Shown here: positions 6,898 to 16,648 of the stretch, one piece after another | How the letters are laid out: the number at the start of each line of letters is the position of its first letter | Position numbering within the stretch: position 1 is the stretch's first letter | DNA from: an uncultured Ruminococcus sp. | GTDB lineage: Bacteria > Bacillota > Clostridia > Oscillospirales > CAG-272 | Length of the DNA: 16,648 bases | Direction: 5' to 3' | Assembly (NCBI GenBank): GCA_902803255.1 | Contig: CADCPG010000165.1 | Coordinates: 1 to 16,648 of the forward strand | Notes under the pieces: generated by a model | The model's database searches: none | What the model saw: only the letters and a program-made list of their open reading frames with translations | What the model was told of the DNA's origin: nothing | Translations under genes and position numbers: made by a program

Positions 6898-6901
<4 letters not shown>
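6873..6901 (-). promoter_or_regulatory. Consensus promoter of the acyl-CoA synthetase gene, overlapping the end of uvrA
   Basis: On the minus strand a perfect TTGACA (6896-6901) is 17 bp from a perfect TATAAT (6873-6878), with TGA before the -10. The TGA stop codon of uvrA (6898-6900) lies inside the -35 hexamer. The leader before the synthetase ATG is about 90 nt. Confidence 0.88.
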
Positions 6902-9768
<2,867 letters not shown>

Positions 9769-9823
9769 CGTTTCACACTCTTTCGGTATAATTCCGGTAT
9801 TTTCCGCCCGTCACGGCCGGCGG

Positions 9824-11860
9824 TCAGTCCTTCGCCTGGTCGCGAAGGTCCTTTATGCGGTCGCGCAGCATAGCGGCGGTCTCGAAATCGAGCCGTCTCG
9901 CGGCCGACTTCATCTCGGATGTGAGCTCGTCTATGAGCTTCTCGCGCTCGGCGCGGCCCATCCTGCGGCGCGTTCCGGCGCCGGCGCCGTCGCCGGTCTT
10001 TTCACGCCCGCGTCCTCCGCCGGCGTCATGTTTCCGCCCTCTTCCGTATCCGCTCCCGTTCTCTTCAGCGATCGCGATGATGTCGCGGACGCTCTTCTCG
10101 ACGGTGTGCGGAACGATGCCGTGCTCCTCGTTGAACTTCTTCTGCGCCTTTCTGCGGCGTTCGGTCTCGTCGATCGCGTATCTCATCGACGACGTCACGC
10201 TGTCGGCGTAGAGGATGACCCTGCCGTCCAGGTTCCTCGACGCGCGGCCGACCGTCTGTATGAGCGACGTCCCGGAACGGAGGAAGCCCTCCTTGTCGGC
10301 GTCGAGCACCGCCACGAGGGCGACCTCGGGGATGTCGAGGCCCTCTCTCAGCAGGTTGATGCCCACCAGAACGTCGAATACTCCGAGCCGCAGGTCGCGA
10401 ATGATCTCGGTGCGTTCGATCGTCTCGACGCTGAAGTGTATGTACCTGACCTTGATCCCGTTCTCGGTAAGATAGTCGGTAAGGTCTTCCGCCATCTTCC
10501 TCGTGAGCGTCGTGACGAGCACGCGCTCGCCGGCCGCGACACACTTCTTTATCTCGCCGAGGAGGTCGTCGATCTGGCCCTCGACCGGCCTTACCGTGAT
10601 CTCGGGATCGACAAGGCCGGTCGGCCTTATCAGCTGCTCGGTGACGCTGTCGCTGTTCTCGCGCTCGTAGTCGCCGGGTGTGGCGCTGACGAAGACAGCC
10701 TGGTTTATCCGCTGCTCGAACTCGTCGAAGAAGAGCGGACGGTTGTCGAAGGCCGAGGGCAGTCTGAAGCCGTAGTCGACGAGATTCTTCTTTCTCGCGT
10801 AGTCGCCTCCGCTCATGCCGCGTATCTGCGGCAGGGTGACGTGGCTCTCGTCGACAAAGAGCAGCCAGTCCTTGGGGAAATAGTCGAGCAGGCAGAAAGG
10901 CGTCGAGCCGGGTTCCCTGCCCGATATGATTCGCGAATAGTTCTCGACTCCCGAGCAGAAGCCGATCTCGCGCAGCATCTCCATGTCGTATCTCGTGCGC
11001 TCGGTGATCCTCTGCGCCTCGAGGAGCTTGTTCTGAGACCTGAAATACTCGGCGCGCTCGTTCATCTCGCGCTCGATCTCGCGCAGAGCGGCCTCGCGCC
11101 GGTCGTCCGACACGGCGTAGTGCGTCGCGGGGTATATCGCGGCGTAGCTGAGCCGCCGGAGGACCTCTCCGGTGAGCGTGTTGATCTCCGACACCCTGTC
11201 GACCTCGTCTCCGAAGAACTCGACGCGCAGCCCCTTTTCGTCGGAACTGGCCGGTATGACGTCCACCGTGTCGCCGCGTACGCGGTAGCTGTCGCGTACG
11301 AAGTTCATATCGTTCCGGGTATACGAGATCGACGTCAGCCTCTTTACGAAGTCGGTCCGGTCGAGTGACATTCCCGGACGCACCGGCACGACGAGCCGGC
11401 AGTACTCCTCGGGGTCGCCAAGCGAATAAATGCAGGACACGCTCGACACGATGATGACGTCGCGGCGCTCGAACAGTGCCGATGTGGCGCTGTGGCGCAG
11501 CCTGTCGATCTCGTCGTTGATCAGCGCGTCCTTTTCGATATACATATCCTTCCCGGGGATGTAGGCCTCGGGCTGGTAATAGTCGTAGTAGGAGACGAAA
11601 TACTCTACGGCGTTGTGCGGGAAGAACTCGCGGAACTCGGTGCATAGCTGAGCCGCGAGCGTCTTGTTGTGCGCAAGGACGAGAGTAGGCCGGTTCACGT
11701 TCGCTATGACGTTGGCCATCGTGAAGGTCTTTCCGGAGCCGGTGACCCCCAGCAGCGTCTGCATGCGGTCGCCCCGGAGTACGCCTTCGGTAAGCTTCGC
11801 TATCGCCGCCGGCTGGTCGCCGCAGGGCGTATAATCGGATACCAGTTCAAATTTACCCAA
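9824..11860 (-). CDS. uvrB: Excinuclease ABC subunit UvrB
   Basis: UvrB is the helicase-like subunit that verifies DNA damage and recruits UvrC. I place the start at the TTG at 11860 (678 residues). GGAGGAG ends six bases before it, and the protein then begins MGKFELVSDYTPCGDQP, the normal UvrB N-terminus. An in-frame ATG at 11887 would add nine mostly charged residues encoded by the ribosome binding site itself and has a weak site of its own. Walker A GVTGSGKT (38-45), the beta-hairpin region YYDYYQPEAYIP, DESHVTLPQ and the C-terminal UVR motif that contacts UvrC are all present. The chosen start overlaps the end of the VanZ-like gene by 8 nt, which suggests translational coupling. Confidence 0.96.
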   Translation of the reverse strand: MGKFELVSDYTPCGDQPAAIAKLTEGVLRGDRMQTLLGVTGSGKTFTMANVIANVNRPTLVLAHNKTLAAQLCTEFREFFPHNAVEYFVSYYDYYQPEAYIPGKDMYIEKDALINDEIDRLRHSATSALFERRDVIIVSSVSCIYSLGDPEEYCRLVVPVRPGMSLDRTDFVKRLTSISYTRNDMNFVRDSYRVRGDTVDVIPASSDEKGLRVEFFGDEVDRVSEINTLTGEVLRRLSYAAIYPATHYAVSDDRREAALREIEREMNERAEYFRSQNKLLEAQRITERTRYDMEMLREIGFCSGVENYSRIISGREPGSTPFCLLDYFPKDWLLFVDESHVTLPQIRGMSGGDYARKKNLVDYGFRLPSAFDNRPLFFDEFEQRINQAVFVSATPGDYERENSDSVTEQLIRPTGLVDPEITVRPVEGQIDDLLGEIKKCVAAGERVLVTTLTRKMAEDLTDYLTENGIKVRYIHFSVETIERTEIIRDLRLGVFDVLVGINLLREGLDIPEVALVAVLDADKEGFLRSGTSLIQTVGRASRNLDGRVILYADSVTSSMRYAIDETERRRKAQKKFNEEHGIVPHTVEKSVRDIIAIAEENGSGYGRGRKHDAGGGRGREKTGDGAGAGTRRRMGRAEREKLIDELTSEMKSAARRLDFETAAMLRDRIKDLRDQAKD

Positions 11861-12500
11861 TTTGCGCTCCTCCTCCTTCTCCTTCATCTTTCTCTTCCAC
11901 TTCCGTCCCGCGCTTTTTCCTTATCCCCGCCATGGCCGCGCGGACCGCGGCGCACAGCGCGGCTCCGGCAACGCCGCCGGCCGTGTTCAGTATTATGTCG
12001 TCTATGTCGGCCGCCCGCGGCATGAACAGCTGCGCGAGCTCCACCGCAAGCGAGACTGCCGCGCAGAAGAGAGCCGTTCCGGGTATCTTCCTCCCGAAGG
12101 CGGCCGCGAAGAATGCTCCGAGCGGTACGAACACCGCTATGTTACCTAGTATGTTGACCATGAAGAAGCGGCTCTCCGCCGCGGTCCCGGTGTTTTTCAG
12201 CCTCCGCAGCGACCGAAGCGGTATGAGATTGAGGTATTCGCCGTCTGTACGCAGTTTCGGCACGAAGAAGGACGGGCTGCCGTCGACGGTCAGCGTCTGC
12301 GACAGGATGACGGTCAGCGAAACGCCGAACAGCCACAGGAAGGCCTCGTGCGTCGCCGTTTCCCGGACCGTCCGCGGGGCGACCGCACCGGTGCGCTTCC
12401 GACGTCCGGTGATGTAAAGCACCCTCGCCGGAATCCAGACGGCCGTGAACATCACTATCCACGGCAGCGACAGCTTCATATATTCGAAGAAGAATCCCAT
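11853..12500 (-). CDS. VanZ-like family membrane protein
   Basis: From the ATG at 12500 the protein has 215 residues with about five hydrophobic segments. The VanZ-family signature is clear: NLIP (91-94), NILGNIAVFVPLG (116-128), then E-L-A-Q-L-F (154-159) and RAADIDDIILNTAGG (162-176). VanZ confers low-level teicoplanin resistance in enterococci, but most family members have no known role. The start is chosen because GGAGG (12506-12510) lies 5 nt upstream. The frame stays open to an ATG at 12587, but the extra 29 codons would contain the -35 and -10 boxes of the promoter. The acidic, glycine-rich tail (EEKDEGEGGG) is encoded by the sequence holding the uvrB ribosome binding site. It is the first gene of the operon with uvrB and uvrA. 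Confidence 0.88.
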   Translation of the reverse strand: MGFFFEYMKLSLPWIVMFTAVWIPARVLYITGRRKRTGAVAPRTVRETATHEAFLWLFGVSLTVILSQTLTVDGSPSFFVPKLRTDGEYLNLIPLRSLRRLKNTGTAAESRFFMVNILGNIAVFVPLGAFFAAAFGRKIPGTALFCAAVSLAVELAQLFMPRAADIDDIILNTAGGVAGAALCAAVRAAMAGIRKKRGTEVEEKDEGEGGGAQIG

Positions 12501-12542
12501 ATAATCCTCCGGGGCCCCGACGGGCACAAACGCATAGCATAT

Positions 12543-12571
12543 ATTATACATTATTTCTGCTTCGACTTCAA
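12543..12571 (-). promoter_or_regulatory. Promoter of the VanZ-like/uvrB/uvrA operon
   Basis: On the minus strand TTGAAG (12566-12571) is 17 bp from TATAAT (12543-12548). The expected start is near 12536, giving a leader of about 35 nt before the ATG at 12500. No CGAAC-N4-GTTCG LexA box of the Bacillota type was seen around it. Confidence 0.75.
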
Positions 12572-12580
12572 CCTTTTTCA

Positions 12581-12609
12581 TTGACAATACAACAGAAATA
12601 TATTATAAT
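12581..12609 (+). promoter_or_regulatory. Consensus promoter of the proS operon
   Basis: A perfect TTGACA (12581-12586), a 17-bp spacer and a perfect TATAAT (12604-12609) lie in an AT-rich island. Its -35 box is only 9 bp from the -35 box of the divergent VanZ-like/uvrB/uvrA promoter, so the two promoters stand back to back. The leader to the proS start is about 77 nt. Confidence 0.9.
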
Positions 12610-12692
12610 AAGTATTCATTACGATCGCCGTTTCGCGTCTTTCCGGACACTCTCCGGCGGCGCGGCGGTATGAAAGGCAGGATCCGGTAAAA

Positions 12693-14144
12693 ATGTCGGC
12701 TAAAGAAAAAGACAGCAAAAAAATGGTCGAAGAGATCACCCCGATGGACGTTGACTTCGCCCAGTGGTACACGGATATAGTCAAGAAGGCGGAGCTCGTC
12801 GACTACTCCGGGGTCAAGGGCTGCATGATAATCAGACCGTACGGCTACGCGATCTGGGAGAACATACAGAAGATCCTCGACGCGGAGTTCAAGAAGCTCG
12901 GCCACGAGAACGTATACATGCCCCTCTTCATCCCCGAATCGCTCCTCCAGAAGGAGAAGGATCACGTCGAGGGCTTCGCGCCCGAGTGCGCCGTCGTCAC
13001 GATAGGCGGACAGAACGTGCTTCAGGAGCGGCTGATCGTCAGACCGACTTCCGAGACACTCTTCTGCGATCACTATAAGAATATCATCCATTCCTACCGC
13101 GACCTCCCCAAGCTCTACAACCAGTGGTGCAACGTCGTGCGCTGGGAGAAGACCACGAGGCCGTTCCTCCGCACTTCCGAGTTCCTCTGGCAGGAGGGCC
13201 ACACGATGCACGAGACCGAGGAGGAGGCCCGCGAGGAGACGCTGCGCATGCTCGGGTGCTACGCCGACTTCTACGAGAAGGTCCTCGCGATACCTGTCAT
13301 AAGAGGCCGCAAGACCGAGAAGGAAAAGTTCGCCGGAGCCATCGAGACGTACACCGTCGAGCCGATGATGCACAACGGTTTCGCCCTTCAGGGCGGCACC
13401 TCGCACTACTTCGGCGACGGATTCGCCAGGGCATTCGACATCACATACACCGACCGCGAGAACATAAGAAGATATCCGCACCAGACCTCCTGGGGAGTGT
13501 CGACGAGAATGATCGGCGCGATCATCATGTCGCACGGCGACGACAGCGGCCTCGTGCTGCCCCCGGCCGTCGCTCCGATCCAGGCGGTGATAGTGCCCGT
13601 CGCGCAGCACAAGCCCGGCGTACTTGAGGCGGCGTCGAAGCTCGCCGAAACACTGTCCGAGAAATACAGGGTCAGGCTCGACGACAGCGACAACAGCGCC
13701 GGCTGGAAGTTCGCGCAGTACGAGATGAAGGGCGTTCCGCTCCGCATAGAGATCGGGCCGCGCGACATCGAGAACGGCTGCTGCGTCATAGTTTCCAGGA
13801 TCACGCGCGAGAAAAAAACTGTACCGCTCGACGGCATAGTCGGGTCGGTCGGAGATGCTCTCGACGAACTCTTCGCCGCTCTCTACGACAGAGCCGCCGC
13901 CAACCTCGCGGCGAAGACCTCGACCGCCTCGACATACGATGAGTTCCTGCGCCTCTCGGAGGAGCGTCCGGGCTTCATAAAGGCAATGTGGTGCGGCGAC
14001 ACCGAGTGCGAGGACAGGATCAAGAACGAGACCGGCGGCGTGAAATCCCGCTGCATCCCCTTCGAAGAGGAGCAGATCTCGGACAGATGCGTCTGCTGCG
14101 GAAAGCCCGCGAAGCACATGGTCGTCTGGGGACGCCAGTTCTGA
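12693..14144 (+). CDS. proS: Prolyl-tRNA synthetase, archaeal/eukaryote-type (ProS type 3)
   Basis: The enzyme charges tRNA-Pro with proline. It has 483 residues and lacks the long editing insertion of the bacterial-type enzyme, as expected for the archaeal/eukaryote-like form that many Clostridia use. Features in order are EEITPM...FAQWYTDIV (13-30), RPTSE of the proline-binding loop (117-121), class II motif 2 around RWEKTTRPFLRTSEFLWQEGHT (150-171), motif 3 around GVSTRMIGA (268-276), an anticodon-binding domain from about 297, and a C-terminal zinc-type domain with Cys434, Cys439, Cys466 and Cys469. GGCAGGA lies about 10 nt before the ATG. Methionines at residues 11 and 18 are less likely starts. 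It heads the proS-SEDS-LRR unit behind a consensus promoter. Confidence 0.97.
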   Translation: MSAKEKDSKKMVEEITPMDVDFAQWYTDIVKKAELVDYSGVKGCMIIRPYGYAIWENIQKILDAEFKKLGHENVYMPLFIPESLLQKEKDHVEGFAPECAVVTIGGQNVLQERLIVRPTSETLFCDHYKNIIHSYRDLPKLYNQWCNVVRWEKTTRPFLRTSEFLWQEGHTMHETEEEAREETLRMLGCYADFYEKVLAIPVIRGRKTEKEKFAGAIETYTVEPMMHNGFALQGGTSHYFGDGFARAFDITYTDRENIRRYPHQTSWGVSTRMIGAIIMSHGDDSGLVLPPAVAPIQAVIVPVAQHKPGVLEAASKLAETLSEKYRVRLDDSDNSAGWKFAQYEMKGVPLRIEIGPRDIENGCCVIVSRITREKKTVPLDGIVGSVGDALDELFAALYDRAAANLAAKTSTASTYDEFLRLSEERPGFIKAMWCGDTECEDRIKNETGGVKSRCIPFEEEQISDRCVCCGKPAKHMVVWGRQF

Positions 14145-14207
14145 CGTCAGCCTTCACGCGGGAGATAAAAAAGGCACTTTAAAGCCGGTGTAAGGAGGTG
14201 GGAGACG

Positions 14208-15335
14208 GTGAAAGCCTTTACGATGCCTTTTCATGAAAAGCTGCGACGGTTCGATCCCTGTCTCCTCATCTGCACGACTGTGCTCTCGGCGCTCAGCCTT
14301 CTGACGCTGTACGGCATACGCGACGCCCCGCTTGCCGGCGGCATCTCGCTTCTGAAGACGCAGGCGGTCGCGGCGGCGATCGGGACGGTCGGCGCGATAC
14401 TCATCGCGACTCTCGACTATGAAGAGGTAACAAACAAGCTCTGGATACCCGCTCTCGTCTTCCAGCTGCTCATACTCGCGGTGACGCTGATATACGGCAC
14501 GGCGGAGGGCGCGAACAAGAGCTGGATCATAATCGGTCCGATACACATCCAGCCGTCCGAGTTCGTCAAGATATCCTTCATTATGACCTTCTCGAAGCAT
14601 CTGGACCTGGTCAAGGACAGGATCAACCGGCCGCTGCCGCTGTTCGGTCTTTTCTGCCACGCCGGCGGGGTGATCGGGATGATACTCCTCTCGGGCGACC
14701 TCGGCGTCGCGCTGGTCTATATCGGCATCATGCTCGTGATGCTCTATTGCGCGGGTCTGCACATCTTTTATTTCATCGGCGGAGGGCTAGCCGCATTCGC
14801 CCTCGTCCCCTATCTCTGGCCGCATCTGAGAGAGGACCAGCAGCGGCGAATAATATACGGTTTCAACCCCGAGGGCGACCCTCTCGGCAAAGGCATGCAG
14901 CCGCTGCTCGGGCGCAGCTGCATACAGAACGGAGGGCTGTTCGGGCGCGGGATCAACGGCGGAGAGGTTTACAAGACGCTCTACGCCTGCGAGAACGACT
15001 TTGCCTTCTCCTCCCTCTGCGAGAAATTCGGCATCATTGCCGGGATCGGCGTCATATCGGCGCTGGTCGCGATAACGGTGCGCTGCTTTATGATCGCCAG
15101 GACTTCGCGCAAGGATACCGGCTCTCTCATCTGCGTGGGAGTCGCGGCGGCGGTGATCATCCAGACATCCGAGAACATCGGTATGTGTCTCGCGATGCTG
15201 CCCGTCATCGGTATCACCCTTCCCTTCATCAGCTACGGAGGGTCGTCGATGCTGGCGATGCACATCATGATGGGCATGGTCCACAGCGTCAAGGCGCACA
15301 GAGTGAAATACTTCTTTGAAAGAGACACAAGATAA
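14208..15335 (+). CDS. SEDS-family peptidoglycan glycosyltransferase (FtsW/RodA/SpoVE family)
   Basis: SEDS proteins are polytopic membrane enzymes that polymerise lipid II into glycan strands together with a class B penicillin-binding protein. This one has 375 residues and about ten hydrophobic segments. It shows the family blocks ANKSWIIIGPIHIQPSEFVKI-like (W-I...G...QPSE..K), GDLGVALVY, ENDFAFS with Asp264 at the position of the catalytic aspartate, and the C-terminal GITLPFISYGGSSML. The GTG start at 14208 has a very strong AAGGAGGTG 7 nt upstream; an ATG at 14223 is the alternative. It starts 63 nt after proS with no promoter or terminator seen between them. Length and LGVALVY-type motifs fit RodA best, but no mreC, mreD or PBP2 gene is nearby, so I leave out a gene symbol. 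Confidence 0.93.
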   Translation: MKAFTMPFHEKLRRFDPCLLICTTVLSALSLLTLYGIRDAPLAGGISLLKTQAVAAAIGTVGAILIATLDYEEVTNKLWIPALVFQLLILAVTLIYGTAEGANKSWIIIGPIHIQPSEFVKISFIMTFSKHLDLVKDRINRPLPLFGLFCHAGGVIGMILLSGDLGVALVYIGIMLVMLYCAGLHIFYFIGGGLAAFALVPYLWPHLREDQQRRIIYGFNPEGDPLGKGMQPLLGRSCIQNGGLFGRGINGGEVYKTLYACENDFAFSSLCEKFGIIAGIGVISALVAITVRCFMIARTSRKDTGSLICVGVAAAVIIQTSENIGMCLAMLPVIGITLPFISYGGSSMLAMHIMMGMVHSVKAHRVKYFFERDTR

Positions 15336-15357
15336 CACGGTTCTGAAGGAAAAAACG

Positions 15358-16392
15358 ATGGGATCCGGAAAAGACATCAACACATCCGGCGGAAACGGAA
15401 AAGACGCCGGGGAGACTCCCCGCAGGCATCTTTCGTCGGCCGAGCGACAGGCGATCTACCGCGAGAACGCGGAGGGACGCGCCGGTACCGAAGCGGCAAA
15501 AAAACGCAAAAAAAGGATAATGACCGTCCTGCTCGCGGCCGCCGCGGCAGTTCTGGTCATCGCCGCCGCGGTCGGCGCCGCGAAGCTCGAAAAAAACGTA
15601 TGGGAACCGGCGCGAAGATACCGCAAAGCGGAGGATCTTTACTCCGCGACCGAATATCTCGCGGCATACGAGATCTATATCTCGCTCGGAAACTACCGCG
15701 ACTGCCCCGGCAAGGCGGATTCGTGCATACTTGAGAACGCGCGCAAGGTCACCGGCAGGACAGAGGTGACGGTCGGAGACAGCCGCACAATGCCCTGGTT
15801 CGGCATCGACGGGGACGGTGTCATCTCGTTCGACAAGGACCTGTACAAGGGAGGCGAGCATGTCGTCATCCCCGACGTCTTCGACGGCAAAGCTGTCCGC
15901 GCCATCGCGGACAAGGCATTCTTCTGGGCCGAATTCATGACGTCGGTCGAGATACCGGCGTCGGTCACGAAAATAGGCGAGCGAAGCTTCTTCTCGTGTA
16001 CCGGTCTTGTGTCGGTCACGATACCCGACAGCGTCGCCGAGATAGGCGAGTCCGCCTTCGCCGACTGCGTGAGGCTCGAGGAGGTAAGGTTCGGAAGCGG
16101 ACTGCGCAAGCTCACCGTAAGGGCATTCAAGGGGTGCTACTCGCTGAAGTCGGCAGATCTCCCCGAGGGGCTAACCGCCATAGAGAGCCGGACGTTCATC
16201 GGCTGTCTGTCGATGACTGAGCTCAGGCTGCCTTCGACTTTGACGTCGATAGGCAACAGTGCCGTTGCCGGCTGCGATTCGCTGAAGAAGATAGTATTCG
16301 CCGGTTCGAAGGCAAAGCTCGAATCGATGCTCGCGTCGTCGCAGGAGAACGCGCTCCCGGAGGAATGCGAGATCGAAGCGGCGCAGCCGTGA
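15358..16392 (+). CDS. Membrane-anchored BspA-like leucine-rich-repeat protein
   Basis: From the ATG at 15358 the protein has 344 residues. AAGGA lies 7 nt upstream of this ATG. An in-frame ATG at 15316 would overlap the SEDS gene and lacks a good site. The first 50 residues are hydrophilic and end in AKKRKKR, then an Ala/Val-rich helix (about 55-75) follows, so the N-terminus is likely cytoplasmic and the rest outside. Residues 82-132 have a TPR-like helical pattern ending in the YISLGNYRDCPGKADSC block often seen in clostridial surface proteins. About six leucine-rich repeats of the BspA/LRR_5 type follow (about 169-315), with recurring units like SVTIPDSVAEIGESAFADC. LRR_5 proteins are usually surface-exposed and bind ligands, but the function here is unknown. 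It starts 22 nt after the SEDS stop, so they are probably co-transcribed. Confidence 0.9.
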   Translation: MGSGKDINTSGGNGKDAGETPRRHLSSAERQAIYRENAEGRAGTEAAKKRKKRIMTVLLAAAAAVLVIAAAVGAAKLEKNVWEPARRYRKAEDLYSATEYLAAYEIYISLGNYRDCPGKADSCILENARKVTGRTEVTVGDSRTMPWFGIDGDGVISFDKDLYKGGEHVVIPDVFDGKAVRAIADKAFFWAEFMTSVEIPASVTKIGERSFFSCTGLVSVTIPDSVAEIGESAFADCVRLEEVRFGSGLRKLTVRAFKGCYSLKSADLPEGLTAIESRTFIGCLSMTELRLPSTLTSIGNSAVAGCDSLKKIVFAGSKAKLESMLASSQENALPEECEIEAAQP

Positions 16393-16427
16393 TGGCGGAA
16401 TGCTTCTTTCTTCGGAGCAGGTTCACC

Positions 16428-16451
16428 GCCCGGTAATCGCGCATGCCGGGC
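16428..16451 (+). other. Secondary hairpin ahead of the terminator
   Basis: GCCCGG (16428-16433) and CCGGGC (16446-16451) can pair, with a 12-nt loop, just upstream of the main terminator. No T-run follows directly. The span from the LRR gene stop codon to the terminator otherwise holds nothing I can identify. Confidence 0.35.
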
Positions 16452-16456
16452 GCACC

Positions 16457-16507
16457 AAAAAAGCACACAGGACTGGATCACCGGATCTATGCCTGTGTGC
16501 TTTTTTT
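16457..16507. terminator. Bidirectional terminator at the end of the proS-SEDS-LRR unit
   Basis: A perfect 15-bp stem (16457-16471 with 16492-16506) has a 20-nt loop and a GC-rich core GCACACAGG. T7 at 16501-16507 follows on the plus strand, and six A on the left arm give a T-run on the minus strand. The symmetry suggests a convergent gene to the right. Confidence 0.88.
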
Positions 16508-16560
16508 CGGGAAACCCGGGAAGACAGTCAGCTTTCAAGACGACTCCCGTTCTTTCTGTT

Positions 16561-16648
16561 TCAACCGGTTATTATCCGAGCAAGACACCGTCCTTCTCCG
16601 TATTCCATCATTGTCTTGGGGACGGGGATCACCGCCATCCATGCCCCC
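16561..16648 (-). CDS. Possible 3' end of a convergent gene (unrecognised, partial)
   Basis: On the minus strand one frame is open from the window edge to TGA at 16561-16563, giving 28 residues ending in EYGEGRCLARIITG. The bidirectional terminator about 55 nt downstream is what one expects after a convergent gene. The fragment is too short to assign to a family, and other frames here are open too, so this is a weak call resting mostly on context. Confidence 0.3.
   Translation of the reverse strand, partial: GAWMAVIPVPKTMMEYGEGRCLARIITG

Noticed and set aside
10028..11368. 446-codon plus-strand frame opposite uvrB
   Set aside because: It is a shadow of uvrB caused by GC-rich third positions. 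The V/L/D/R-rich translation resembles no protein family and no promoter or ribosome binding site is present.
11853..12500. Glycopeptide resistance gene
   Set aside because: The protein is VanZ-like only at family level and has no van cluster nearby; a resistance role cannot be claimed from this.
12530..12620. LexA/SOS box controlling the VanZ-like/uvrB/uvrA operon
   Set aside because: I looked for a CGAAC-N4-GTTCG-like palindrome around the promoter and found none. The partial S24 gene at the left edge is not evidence of control here.
12610..12692. T-box riboswitch upstream of proS
   Set aside because: Clostridial aminoacyl-tRNA synthetase genes often have one, but the leader is only about 80 nt, with no T-box sequence and no terminator/antiterminator pair.
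12603..14117. 504-codon minus-strand frame opposite proS
   Set aside because: It lies wholly antisense to a clear ProS reading frame and runs into the proS promoter region. The translation is low-complexity and unrecognisable.

Overview
The window looks like chromosomal DNA from a GC-rich, probably uncultured member of the Clostridia (Bacillota). The grounds are an L21-Prp-L27 operon with the Prp-type L27 N-terminus, strong AAGGAGG-type ribosome binding sites, AT-rich sigma-A promoters with 17-bp spacers standing out of GC-rich coding DNA, an archaeal/eukaryote-type prolyl-tRNA synthetase, and surface proteins built from Big_3-like Ig repeats and BspA-like leucine-rich repeats. There are no rRNA or tRNA genes, insertion sequences, CRISPR arrays or phage modules. 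The lineage is inference; no search was run.

Left part (1-2482): the 3' end of an S24/LexA-type repressor-peptidase gene runs into a terminator. A small zinc-ribbon gene on the minus strand converges on it. A divergent promoter pair then separates that gene from the rplU-prp-rplL27 (rpmA) operon, which has an L21-type leader and closes with a 16-bp terminator hairpin. Prp is the protease that trims the L27 N-terminal extension, so the three genes form one functional unit.

Middle (2374-6901): a single-gene unit encodes a large secreted protein of about eight Ig-like repeats with an EPVT spacer and a C-terminal membrane anchor. It has its own extended -10 promoter and a terminator shared with a convergent acyl-CoA synthetase gene. 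The promoter of that synthetase gene overlaps the stop codon of uvrA.

Right-centre (6898-12571, minus strand): a VanZ-like membrane protein, uvrB and uvrA form an apparent operon for nucleotide excision repair. uvrB probably starts at a TTG codon and overlaps the end of the VanZ-like gene.

Right part (12581-16648, plus strand): back-to-back with that operon's promoter, a consensus promoter drives proS, followed without an obvious break by a SEDS (RodA/FtsW-family) glycan polymerase gene and a membrane-anchored leucine-rich-repeat protein gene. A bidirectional terminator ends the unit. The last ~90 bases may hold the end of a convergent gene I cannot identify.

Most of the window is housekeeping. 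I found no convincing new multi-gene system. The points most worth a second look are the Ig-repeat surface protein, the VanZ-uvrB-uvrA coupling, the SEDS plus LRR pair, and several tightly overlapped promoters.
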